NCBI GenBank assembly: GCA_938743325.2
Contig: OW568863.1
Coordinates: 992,001-1,056,000 of the forward strand
Direction: 5' to 3'
Source: Pycnococcus provasolii
Taxonomy: Eukaryota > Chlorophyta > Pseudoscourfieldiophyceae > Pseudoscourfieldiales > Pycnococcaceae
Length of the DNA stretch: 64,000 nt
The notes under the pieces were generated by a model, which saw only the letters and a list, made by a program, of their open reading frames with translations, had not been told where the DNA came from and did not search any database. Of this stretch, positions 19,455-27,795 are shown one piece after another. The translations under genes and the position numbers were made by a program. How positions within the stretch are numbered: position 1 is the stretch's first letter; each line of letters begins with the position of its first letter.

Positions 19455-21050
19455 CCAACAAGAGTGTAGGGTACCGCACGAACAATAGGGTACCGCCAAG
19501 GGGCACAAAATAATATGTATGTTACCAGATGGTGCGCGTGCAGAAAAAAGAAAAGAAAACGAAAAGCTCGTCGGCAACCACACGACCATGCGATTACTAC
19601 CTAGGCCTCTGGTGGCCTCGGTCTGTCACCCCCTTCCGCCAAAGTCCGATAACGATCGAGGTCCCGGCGCAACTCAAGCTCGACGCGACGCGCGTCCGCA
19701 GCCTTCTCATTCAACGCAGCGTTCTGAGCCAGCAGAACGTCGCGCTCCGCCTTCATTCTCGCGATCTCGTCGTTGTCGGCACCAGCACTTTTCTGCGCCT
19801 TTAGAGATTCCGCCTCCGCCTCCAGACGCCTAACCTCCTCCTCGAGCTCTTTCACGTACACCACCTTGCGCTCCTTGCTGCGTGCCGCGCTCTGCCGGTT
19901 CGCCAAAATGCGCCGCGCACGTTTCGGGTCCGCCATCGCGAGATCTTCGTCGCTCACGCCATTCGCCGCGGCGCGTCGACGGTGCGAGCCGTTCGCTTCC
20001 ACACCCGCCGCTTTCATCAGCTCCTCCGTTGTTCCCGCCAGAGGTAGCTTGTTCTGCTTCAAGACCGTCCTGTGCGCCAGGGCCTTCGCGTGGCACAGCT
20101 GAAGAGTGCTCAGGCCGCCTGCACCGGCCGCAAGAGGCGGTGGAGGTGGAGGAGGTGCAACCCCACCTGCTCCTGGAGTCAAGCCGGCCGCGGCCGCGCC
20201 CATCAGACTGTTGAAGTCTCCCATACCTTGCAGACCCGCCGCGGCCATGGCAGCTGCGGTGACGGCGTTGTCCACCTGCGCATTCAGCCAGTTGTTGGCG
20301 TTTGCTACCCTGGCCGATTCCTGGCTATATGCAGCTGCAACCTGCGCCATCGCAGCCACCTGAGCTGCGCTGGCCGAGTCCATCGTCACCTATGCAATTG
20401 TAGCTGTAAAGCTCTCTTTAGCGTGTTGCTGGACACCTGCAGGCTGCCTCGGTGTACTTGGCACAAGCTAAAAGGGCTCGAGGTCGCCTGTAGACGTCAA
20501 AAAAGCACTATAAATACGCCGATATCGCACGATAGTGCCGGAATACGAACACGGTTGTAGCGGATGGAAAGCTGTTTAGCGAGCTCTTGAGCACGTACGA
20601 GTGGTCTGAGCTGCTTGGCACAAGTTCAAGGGCTTCCGTGTGAGCTCAAAGACTTCACAAGAAGTTGCAATACTCGCCGATATAGGCCAATACAACACAA
20701 TAGTATCCTGCGATACAAACCGATATTGAACTGTATTGCCCAGAATACGCACTATCGGTGCGTATTTAGCAGCTGGCAAGGGTGCGTGTAGCGCGCGCAC
20801 GGCACGAGAACAGCACCGTGGCACCTGGCGGCATATTTTACGCGCTCCGCGGGCGCTTCAATGGAGGCGGATACTGCAGTATCGATACAATACCGCATAC
20901 TCGTATCGCTATCGATACAATACGGCAATACTCGACAAAAAGCCCCCTCGAGGAGGCTTTGCAAGCAGGCCGGGCTAGGGCTTTTGCAGGCAGGGCTTTC
21001 GCAAGCTGGCACACCCTTTCGCGCAACGGCTCTCTCGAAGGCTGGCGGGG
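19455..21050. repeat. Left arm of 3.3 kb palindrome
   Basis: 1596 bp, paired base for base with 21179-22774 (paired coordinates sum to 42229). The arms are almost identical, but at least two mismatches exist (20603/21626 and 20737/21492), so they are not one sequence read twice. Each arm holds a whole bZIP gene and its upstream region. Confidence 0.92.
19601..20383 (-). CDS. Group I-type bZIP transcription factor, palindrome copy 1
   Basis: This 260-residue protein has a basic region RRILANRQSAARSKERKVVY (with the Lys of NRQSAARSKER typical of plant group I/VIP1-like bZIPs) followed directly by a heptad leucine zipper (LEEEVRRLEAEAESLKAQ) and a longer coiled coil. The N-terminal half is Ala-rich with a poly-Pro stretch (APPPPPPPPLA). 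It should bind DNA as a dimer in the nucleus. ATG 20383 is used; the frame begins at a GTG two codons earlier. An identical protein is encoded in inverted orientation at 21846-22628, and the two genes are divergent around the palindrome centre, each with the same 1.46 kb-wide upstream region. Confidence 0.9.
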   Translation of the reverse strand: MDSASAAQVAAMAQVAAAYSQESARVANANNWLNAQVDNAVTAAAMAAAGLQGMGDFNSLMGAAAAGLTPGAGGVAPPPPPPPLAAGAGGLSTLQLCHAKALAHRTVLKQNKLPLAGTTEELMKAAGVEANGSHRRRAAANGVSDEDLAMADPKRARRILANRQSAARSKERKVVYVKELEEEVRRLEAEAESLKAQKSAGADNDEIARMKAERDVLLAQNAALNEKAADARRVELELRRDLDRYRTLAEGGDRPRPPEA

Positions 21051-21845
21051 CAGCCGAGGGGGGGTGGTCCCAGGAGGTGGACCGAGGCAGCCTGGGACAT
21101 CGGATCGCCACATTTGGCTCGACGCAGCCTGGGACATCTGATCGCCACATTTGGCTCGACGTTGATGCTGCGCGAATACCCCGCCAGCCTTCGAGAGAGC
21201 CGTTGCGCGAAAGGGTGTGCCAGCTTGCGAAAGCCCTGCCTGCAAAAGCCCTAGCCCGGCCTGCTTGCAAAGCCTCCTCGAGGGGGCTTTTTGTCGAGTA
21301 TTGCCGTATTGTATCGATAGCGATACGAGTATGCGGTATTGTATCGATACTGCAGTATCCGCCTCCATTGAAGCGCCCGCGGAGCGCGTAAAATATGCCG
21401 CCAGGTGCCACGGTGCTGTTCTCGTGCCGTGCGCGCGCTACACGCACCCTTGCCAGCTGCTAAATACGCACCGATAGTGCGTATTCTGGGCCATACAGTT
21501 CAATATCGGTTTGTATCGCAGGATACTATTGTGTTGTATTGGCCTATATCGGCGAGTATTGCAACTTCTTGTGAAGTCTTTGAGCTCACACGGAAGCCCT
21601 TGAACTTGTGCCAAGCAGCTCAGACAACTCGTACGTGCTCAAGAGCTCGCTAAACAGCTTTCCATCCGCTACAACCGTGTTCGTATTCCGGCACTATCGT
21701 GCGATATCGGCGTATTTATAGTGCTTTTTTGACGTCTACAGGCGACCTCGAGCCCTTTTAGCTTGTGCCAAGTACACCGAGGCAGCCTGCAGGTGTCCAG
21801 CAACACGCTAAAGAGAGCTTTACAGCTACAATTGCATAGGTGACG
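20384..21845. promoter_or_regulatory. Divergent upstream region of the two bZIP genes, palindrome core
   Basis: No independent gene is supported; the open frames here mirror each other. The sequence between about 20503 and 20935 (mirrored on the right) is dense in CGATA, AATAC and GATAC motifs, including two copies of TATCGATACAATAC (about 20878 and 20915). The unique centre is 21051-21178. Confidence 0.55.
21051..21178. repeat. Palindrome spacer with two 37 bp tandem repeats
   Basis: The 128 bp unpaired centre contains 37-base direct repeats at 21087-21123 and 21124-21160 (start GCAGCCTGGGACATC, end TTTGGCTCGAC) differing at one base. Such a spacer separates the two arms and may be what makes the palindrome clonable and stable. 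Confidence 0.85.
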
Positions 21846-22774
21846 ATGGACTCGGCCAGCGCAGCTCAGGTGGCTGCGATGGCGCAGGTTGCAGCTGCAT
21901 ATAGCCAGGAATCGGCCAGGGTAGCAAACGCCAACAACTGGCTGAATGCGCAGGTGGACAACGCCGTCACCGCAGCTGCCATGGCCGCGGCGGGTCTGCA
22001 AGGTATGGGAGACTTCAACAGTCTGATGGGCGCGGCCGCGGCCGGCTTGACTCCAGGAGCAGGTGGGGTTGCACCTCCTCCACCTCCACCGCCTCTTGCG
22101 GCCGGTGCAGGCGGCCTGAGCACTCTTCAGCTGTGCCACGCGAAGGCCCTGGCGCACAGGACGGTCTTGAAGCAGAACAAGCTACCTCTGGCGGGAACAA
22201 CGGAGGAGCTGATGAAAGCGGCGGGTGTGGAAGCGAACGGCTCGCACCGTCGACGCGCCGCGGCGAATGGCGTGAGCGACGAAGATCTCGCGATGGCGGA
22301 CCCGAAACGTGCGCGGCGCATTTTGGCGAACCGGCAGAGCGCGGCACGCAGCAAGGAGCGCAAGGTGGTGTACGTGAAAGAGCTCGAGGAGGAGGTTAGG
22401 CGTCTGGAGGCGGAGGCGGAATCTCTAAAGGCGCAGAAAAGTGCTGGTGCCGACAACGACGAGATCGCGAGAATGAAGGCGGAGCGCGACGTTCTGCTGG
22501 CTCAGAACGCTGCGTTGAATGAGAAGGCTGCGGACGCGCGTCGCGTCGAGCTTGAGTTGCGCCGGGACCTCGATCGTTATCGGACTTTGGCGGAAGGGGG
22601 TGACAGACCGAGGCCACCAGAGGCCTAGGTAGTAATCGCATGGTCGTGTGGTTGCCGACGAGCTTTTCGTTTTCTTTTCTTTTTTCTGCACGCGCACCAT
22701 CTGGTAACATACATATTATTTTGTGCCCCTTGGCGGTACCCTATTGTTCGTGCGGTACCCTACACTCTTGTTGG
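21179..22774. repeat. Right arm of 3.3 kb palindrome
   Basis: Reverse complement of 19455-21050. Identity stops at 22774, where GGAACTTAAG begins on the right and ...AGAG stands on the left. Confidence 0.92.
21846..22628 (+). CDS. Group I-type bZIP transcription factor, palindrome copy 2
   Basis: Encodes the same 260 residues as the copy at 19601-20383, with no amino-acid difference seen. The homology also covers about 146 bp beyond the stop codon, so the 3' ends are shared as well. Both copies are intact, which suggests a doubled dose of the factor or continuing gene conversion. Its partner and target genes cannot be read from the sequence. Confidence 0.9.
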   Translation: MDSASAAQVAAMAQVAAAYSQESARVANANNWLNAQVDNAVTAAAMAAAGLQGMGDFNSLMGAAAAGLTPGAGGVAPPPPPPPLAAGAGGLSTLQLCHAKALAHRTVLKQNKLPLAGTTEELMKAAGVEANGSHRRRAAANGVSDEDLAMADPKRARRILANRQSAARSKERKVVYVKELEEEVRRLEAEAESLKAQKSAGADNDEIARMKAERDVLLAQNAALNEKAADARRVELELRRDLDRYRTLAEGGDRPRPPEA

Positions 22775-22876
22775 AACTTAAGAAAATCAAATCGCAACAA
22801 ATGTACAGACAACAAGTTACATCATCAATATTAAAACACCAGCACGACGGTCCGTCAATTTTCCGTCATTTTCACT

Positions 22877-25800
22877 TCAGGCAATAGGTAGATGTCTCCT
22901 CTCACACAGCCCAATGAGTGCATGACCTCCGTGTTCACGAGAATCAAGCGCAATGCTTGCCGCCACCGCAGCACTTTCCCGATTGCTTCCATCCGCGATC
23001 GCCCTCTTCGTGCGACTTCCTAGCGCGTACAGGTACACCTTGGCAGATCTACCAGCGCCTTTCTGACCAAGGTATTCGAGCAGAATCTTGTCCGTGTGAT
23101 GAGATTTCACCTCGCAAACAGCCACATTGCCGTTGCCGCTTCGGAGATACCCCTGCAGATTCTTAAGATCTTCGCTGGGGCTTGCTATCACGAAGGGTAC
23201 GTGGCTGGTGCGAAAGAGGCCGTAGCACTGCGTCAATTCGCTGTCCTTGCTGCAAAAGCCGACAACGTTGATGGAAACGGGATGAGTTGCCACGTTCCCA
23301 AGCCGTGACAAAAGTATGCGATCGTCCGAGTGGAGGATGGCTGAAGATTGGGAGACGTCCGCAGACGACGGAAGTTTCCACGTGATGCGAGATGGTATGG
23401 ATGCACCCGATACTGAGATCGTCCTCGACGGCGCAAGAGCTACGAGTGCCCTGAGTTGTCCTTCAGCACCCTCTGTGGTTATGCCGCCGCCGCCACCACC
23501 ATTACCTGCAGCATCGTCCCACATGATCGAAGTTGGCGGTTGCTCCACCACGGGAGCGGAGCTGGCAGCCTTCATTCGCTTCGCCGCAGGCTGCTCTACA
23601 GCATCCACTTCGCTTCTCAAGTGACTTGGCGGCGGCGGAGGCCTCTTCACACCACCACCACCACCACCACCACCACCACCAGCTGCTGCTGCTCCAGCTC
23701 CAGCTGCTGCAACTAAATGACTCGGTGGTGGTGGCATGGGCAGTGGCACAAAACCACCTGCTTTAGGAAATGTTAAACCACCCACTCCTCCCGATGCTCG
23801 GTTGTGCTCGGTTGCTGTCGTCGGCTCCACCACATCCTCAAATAAGTGAGAAGGAAGATAATCATGATTTCTCCTCCCACCAGCACCAGCACCAGCACCA
23901 GCAGCTACATCTCGGTTCATCTGCTGCTGCACTCTTCGCATCTCATCCGCCTCTAAGGTTCTTGCCAGCGGACTAAGCTTGTCCACGCCGCCGCCGCGCA
24001 TCTCAATCCCCTTCTGCGTCTCCTTCATCAGGTTTTCAGCATCGCGCACTTTCGTCGCAAGGTCGCACTTGCCGCATTGCTTTGGTTTCTCTTGATGGGT
24101 GTGTCGATATTCCCCGGTGGGTCTATTTAGAGACAGATCCATGTTGCCACATGTAGGGCATTTCATCTCCTCGAAAGGTTGGAGCAGCCCACCATCATAC
24201 CACATTTCAGCCTTGGGTGTGCTGGCATCCTTGAGAAGTCCAATCACCGGAGTGCGGGCCTGCACAGCAGCCATCGCCTGACGTTTCCACTTCTTACTGG
24301 CTTTCCGCACATGCCCGGGAGGCTGTGGCATGCAACGCTGGTCCGGCTTAGAGTCGTCCACCATAATGTCCGGATCCTCCCTAGTCTTGCCAGCTTTCGC
24401 CACCTCCCACCACCGATATCCGTGCGCATACCACGAAATGGGATTGACCCAATCGTCTTGCTCTATCATGATCCAAAAAAAGGGATGAGGAGGCAACTCG
24501 TCGCTCAAACCTATTCCACAGTCCTTGGCCTTGGCCGCGTCGATGCTTGGCGGCAATGGTCGACTCGGAACGAAGTAGATAGTTGATTGCGTCGACTTGT
24601 AAATCTGTGATTGATGGTCAAACTGCCCCCCCGATGCGCGTATCTGAAGGCACGAACGGCGCAGGTGGAGTACAAGCCAGAGTCTCGCGAAGTTGCTGAG
24701 AGACCCGCCACTCAACAGCTCAAGCGCCCTGCTTGCGTCACCGCGGTCGGCAGCTGCCGCAGCAGCCTCGAAATCCTCGGGAGGCACGCTGCTCTCCCTC
24801 TCCGTTGACGTGGGAATAGCCAAAAGGCATGCGCTATGCCGCGGATCACCCAAAATCTCCGGTGGCATATCCCCTGAGAACAGATCCAGGGAATTGCCCG
24901 ATCTTTGATCCTTTAATTGCTTGCTATGCTCAAGTCTCTCAGTCGGAACACATCTCCACATTTCGGAATGTGGGTGTGCATTTGGGTCACACGTGCTGAT
25001 TGTTTGGACCACATCATTGACCGCGTTGTGCAGACATGCTTTCGTGTTCTGCGGGTCGACGACACTTGGCATTGTCGCCTCGGCGGTGGCATTCAGAGGA
25101 GTATTTCCAAGCAGCATAGACACGCTGCCATGCCACAAGGATGGGTTGGGTACGACGTCCAGGGCAACCCTCCTGTCAGAAACATTTGGGAAGCACCTCG
25201 GGTCGTCTGCAGAGATGAGCGGCATGCGATTCACGTTCGGCGCATCAACCGCCGTATCGTCTGAAAATGTCACCTCTCTTCGCCTCGAGGTTGTCGCCTG
25301 CGACGCCGGCGTCGGCGCCACCATTGCCGATGCCGCCGCATCACTGACGACTGCACGAGAGACTAACTCGTCATCTGCTTCACGTGGAAGCAATCTAAAT
25401 GGCATGTGGAACCCTCGCCTCAGGCGAGGAACCGTTTGACCATTTCTCAGGTGCAGCGACGTCTCGTTTGCCAAGCCTCCCGAATGGTGCGGGTGGCGAA
25501 GTCTGGCTGCATCCCTACCTGAAGGAATCACTTGCAGAAGGTCATCAATGGCTGTAGGCATTTGCGCAACAGGTGCGGCTGTGACAGCCGGTGGAGGAGG
25601 TTCGTCGTCGTTGTCGGCGGCCTTGGAAGCAGCGCCGCCACCTCTGCGCTGCGCTGGTGCGTTGGTAGCATCTGGTGGATCGAAGAAACTCGGTCTCCGC
25701 ATCTCGTTCAAAGCGCGCTGCTCAGCAACTCTGCCTGAGGTGGTGGTTGGTGGCGTCTTCTTGGCTGGCGGTTGTTGTGTGAAGGTTTTGGCGGCGGGTT

Positions 25801-27055
25801 TCGCGGTCGCAGCAGCCACGGCAACCCCGGTGAGATCCGGTATTATCGTCGGTTCGCGACTGGCTGTCTTCTTCGGGGGCTCTTTCTCTCCAGCCTCGGT
25901 AATTAAAGGCTTTTCTTCGCCGTCGGCGACTGGCTGTGCGGCTATGTATGCCCGACATCCAAGGCAGTAGTACGTTTGCTTCCGAGTGCCGAGCAGAGGC
26001 GGATGCTCGCAGTAGTAGTGCAGAACGCTATTGTTGGATTGGCACAAGTTGCAGCGCACCATGTTATCGCAATCGTGCTTGGAACCGCAGGAGAAGCACC
26101 TCCACTCTTGTTTCTTCTCTGGCAGCACCTCCGGCTCTGGTAATGCTGGCGGCGGAGGTACTGCCGCCAATGCGGATGCACCCTTTGACGACCCTGCGGC
26201 TGAAGTAGGCTTTGTCGGCGCAGCCATCATCTTCGCCCTTTGGTCTTTTCTTTGGCATTTTGGGCATATCCAGTCACCCTCCGGGATGACGGTAACTGGC
26301 GGGAACAAGCATCTTTGGTGATATCCTTTGTTGCAGTCATGCTTGCCATTCGCATCCTTGTGGTCACAGATCAGCATTGCCCCTTTCTTTGGGTGATGGG
26401 CTTCTTCACTTCGGCAGACTTCGCACGGAGTCTCAGGGTCAATATCGTCCAACTCCGCCGACTTGTTGTCAGCCGCCGCATCAGGCTCTGATGAGTGCGC
26501 TTTGTCCTTGTTCGCCGGCGGTTCGGCTGCTGTCGGTGGAGATTCCTTTGCTGCTGCTGTCGGTGAAGATTCTTTTGCTTCTTTTGACGGCTGCTGCTGC
26601 TGCTGCTGCAGCATTACCTTTGGCGCCGACGCGAACATCATCGCGTAGTTCGGCACGGTCGCCGGTTTCATTTCACGCGTCAGCGGCGGCGCTGGCGGCG
26701 GTGCGCGAGCCCCTTTGATGGCGACAGCTGATTGCCGTCCAGCAGATGCGAGTTTGCGTTCTGCTGTCGCATTTGACGCTTTTGAAGATGAAGACAAAGG
26801 CGTTTTCAAAGCTGACCCGGAGGCGGAAGAGAAGGAAGCTGACATCGCGGATGCGAGCTTGGACGCTTCGTTTGCATCGTACGAACGACTGGTTGATGTG
26901 AAGGTAGGAACGGTGAACAAGCTTTGAAAAGGACTGGAGGAGGGCGGCTTCTTCTGAGAGGAGGAGGATGAGGAGGGTGGTTGCATGCCTGGAGAGGACA
27001 TGAGCTGCGAATGCGAATGCGAATGGATGGCTCCTAGGGACTCCTCCAACGGCAT
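22877..27055 (-). CDS. PHD-finger chromatin reader-like protein
   Basis: This 1392-residue protein starts at MPLEESLG; longer in-frame starts lack support. A Ser/Pro-rich N-terminus precedes a PHD finger at ~207-265 (CEVCRSEE..CDHKD..CNKGYHQRC..WICPKC). A second Cys-rich motif lies at ~313-375 (CFSCGSKHDCDNMVRCNLC..YYC..CLGC). A zinc-ribbon-like CPTCG..CGKCD pair is near 965-995. Poly-Gly and poly-Pro linkers follow, then a C-terminal conserved-looking domain at ~1195-1392. A mid-protein LWHGSVSM block is faintly like the SPOC-like region of plant AIPP2-type PHD proteins; that link is weak. A nuclear histone-reading role is inferred from the PHD. The gene sits directly beside the palindrome, sharing its right flank. 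Confidence 0.75.
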   Translation of the reverse strand: MPLEESLGAIHSHSHSQLMSSPGMQPPSSSSSSQKKPPSSSPFQSLFTVPTFTSTSRSYDANEASKLASAMSASFSSASGSALKTPLSSSSKASNATAERKLASAGRQSAVAIKGARAPPPAPPLTREMKPATVPNYAMMFASAPKVMLQQQQQQPSKEAKESSPTAAAKESPPTAAEPPANKDKAHSSEPDAAADNKSAELDDIDPETPCEVCRSEEAHHPKKGAMLICDHKDANGKHDCNKGYHQRCLFPPVTVIPEGDWICPKCQRKDQRAKMMAAPTKPTSAAGSSKGASALAAVPPPPALPEPEVLPEKKQEWRCFSCGSKHDCDNMVRCNLCQSNNSVLHYYCEHPPLLGTRKQTYYCLGCRAYIAAQPVADGEEKPLITEAGEKEPPKKTASREPTIIPDLTGVAVAAATAKPAAKTFTQQPPAKKTPPTTTSGRVAEQRALNEMRRPSFFDPPDATNAPAQRRGGGAASKAADNDDEPPPPAVTAAPVAQMPTAIDDLLQVIPSGRDAARLRHPHHSGGLANETSLHLRNGQTVPRLRRGFHMPFRLLPREADDELVSRAVVSDAAASAMVAPTPASQATTSRRREVTFSDDTAVDAPNVNRMPLISADDPRCFPNVSDRRVALDVVPNPSLWHGSVSMLLGNTPLNATAEATMPSVVDPQNTKACLHNAVNDVVQTISTCDPNAHPHSEMWRCVPTERLEHSKQLKDQRSGNSLDLFSGDMPPEILGDPRHSACLLAIPTSTERESSVPPEDFEAAAAAADRGDASRALELLSGGSLSNFARLWLVLHLRRSCLQIRASGGQFDHQSQIYKSTQSTIYFVPSRPLPPSIDAAKAKDCGIGLSDELPPHPFFWIMIEQDDWVNPISWYAHGYRWWEVAKAGKTREDPDIMVDDSKPDQRCMPQPPGHVRKASKKWKRQAMAAVQARTPVIGLLKDASTPKAEMWYDGGLLQPFEEMKCPTCGNMDLSLNRPTGEYRHTHQEKPKQCGKCDLATKVRDAENLMKETQKGIEMRGGGVDKLSPLARTLEADEMRRVQQQMNRDVAAGAGAGAGGRRNHDYLPSHLFEDVVEPTTATEHNRASGGVGGLTFPKAGGFVPLPMPPPPSHLVAAAGAGAAAAGGGGGGGGGGVKRPPPPPSHLRSEVDAVEQPAAKRMKAASSAPVVEQPPTSIMWDDAAGNGGGGGGITTEGAEGQLRALVALAPSRTISVSGASIPSRITWKLPSSADVSQSSAILHSDDRILLSRLGNVATHPVSINVVGFCSKDSELTQCYGLFRTSHVPFVIASPSEDLKNLQGYLRSGNGNVAVCEVKSHHTDKILLEYLGQKGAGRSAKVYLYALGSRTKRAIADGSNRESAAVAASIALDSREHGGHALIGLCERRHLPIA

Positions 27056-27223
27056 GTGGAGGCTTTGGAAAATGGAACCAGTTGGGAACAGTTGGGAACT
27101 TCTGGGACGCGCGTCGTTTGGGGAGAACAGGGCGCGGAGGAGGAGGAGGAAGGGAGGAGAGCAGAAGAGGAAAACCAGGTCCAAGGAGATAGATGGTCCA
27201 AGGACTGTCCAGGGCTCCAGGGG

Positions 27224-27257
27224 AACCCTAACCCTAACCTTAAAACCCTAACCCTAC
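27224..27257. repeat. Telomere-like CCCTAA tracts
   Basis: Two short CCCTAACCCTAAC tracts separated by CTTAAAA, between the divergent PHD and kinesin genes. Confidence 0.7.
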
Positions 27258-27259
27258 CT

Positions 27260-27442
27260 TAGTATGACATTTCCCCGAAAACATGACCGCCAAAGTTTTT
27301 CCCCAAAGTTTGATTTTGCGACCAATTCGCTGGTTACGGCCCAGGGCAAACTTTTTCAACTTTTTTTTTGGTCGCGTCCGAAGGTCGAGAAATCAAACTT
27401 TGGAACTTTTGGCGGTCATGTTTTAGGGGAAATGTCATACTA
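27260..27442. mobile_element. 183 bp MITE-like inverted-repeat element
   Basis: The element begins TAGTATGACATTTCCCC and ends with the exact reverse complement. Pairing continues inward for about 55-60 bp with few mismatches (AAACATGACCGCCAAA and CAAAGTTTGATTT recur in inverted form). There is no coding capacity. Outer TA/TA bases could be a 2-bp target duplication, as in TA-inserting miniature elements. Confidence 0.65.
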
Positions 27443-27795
27443 CTGTACTTTACTTTTGAGAGGAGTTTCAATCAATCCACCTGATAATTCCAACTTCCAC
27501 GTTCACTCCCGTTGTGTTGTGTTTCTCGTCTCCCGCCTGTTCCACACGCATCTATTAAAGTTTATCATTCCTCTCGCCCGTCCCTTCCCGTCCCTTCCCC
27601 CTCCGTTCCCAAGCAGAAGCAGCGCGTGTACACGCTCCGACTTCGCTCGCACGAGTCTCGCACGAGTCTCCAAGAGGTGCACACCCCGGGGACTCATCAA
27701 TCATTTCCCTTTCAGCCGCTTACTCACTTATACTTACTTAAGGCGGGAAGTACAGCACAGCACAGCACCTGTTTCGTCGTCCTGCTCACAGAGTG

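Larger units (their letters stand above)
27056..27795. promoter_or_regulatory. Divergent spacer between PHD and VHS-kinesin genes
   Basis: 740 bp with telomere-like CCCTAA tracts at 27224-27257 and, immediately after, a 183 bp inverted-repeat element (27260-27442). The remainder up to 27795 is pyrimidine-rich (TCCCGTCCCTTCCC near 27580-27600), fitting a 5' leader. The apparent 294-codon frame across it is a shadow. Confidence 0.5.

Noticed and set aside
20752-21447. Long frames on both strands in the palindrome centre
   Set aside because: They mirror each other across the palindrome and have no recognisable content; two of them cross the unique spacer with unrelated sequence.
19455-22774. 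Palindrome as a pure amplification or assembly artefact
   Set aside because: Arms differ at several bases and have a structured spacer; an artefact is not excluded but is less likely.
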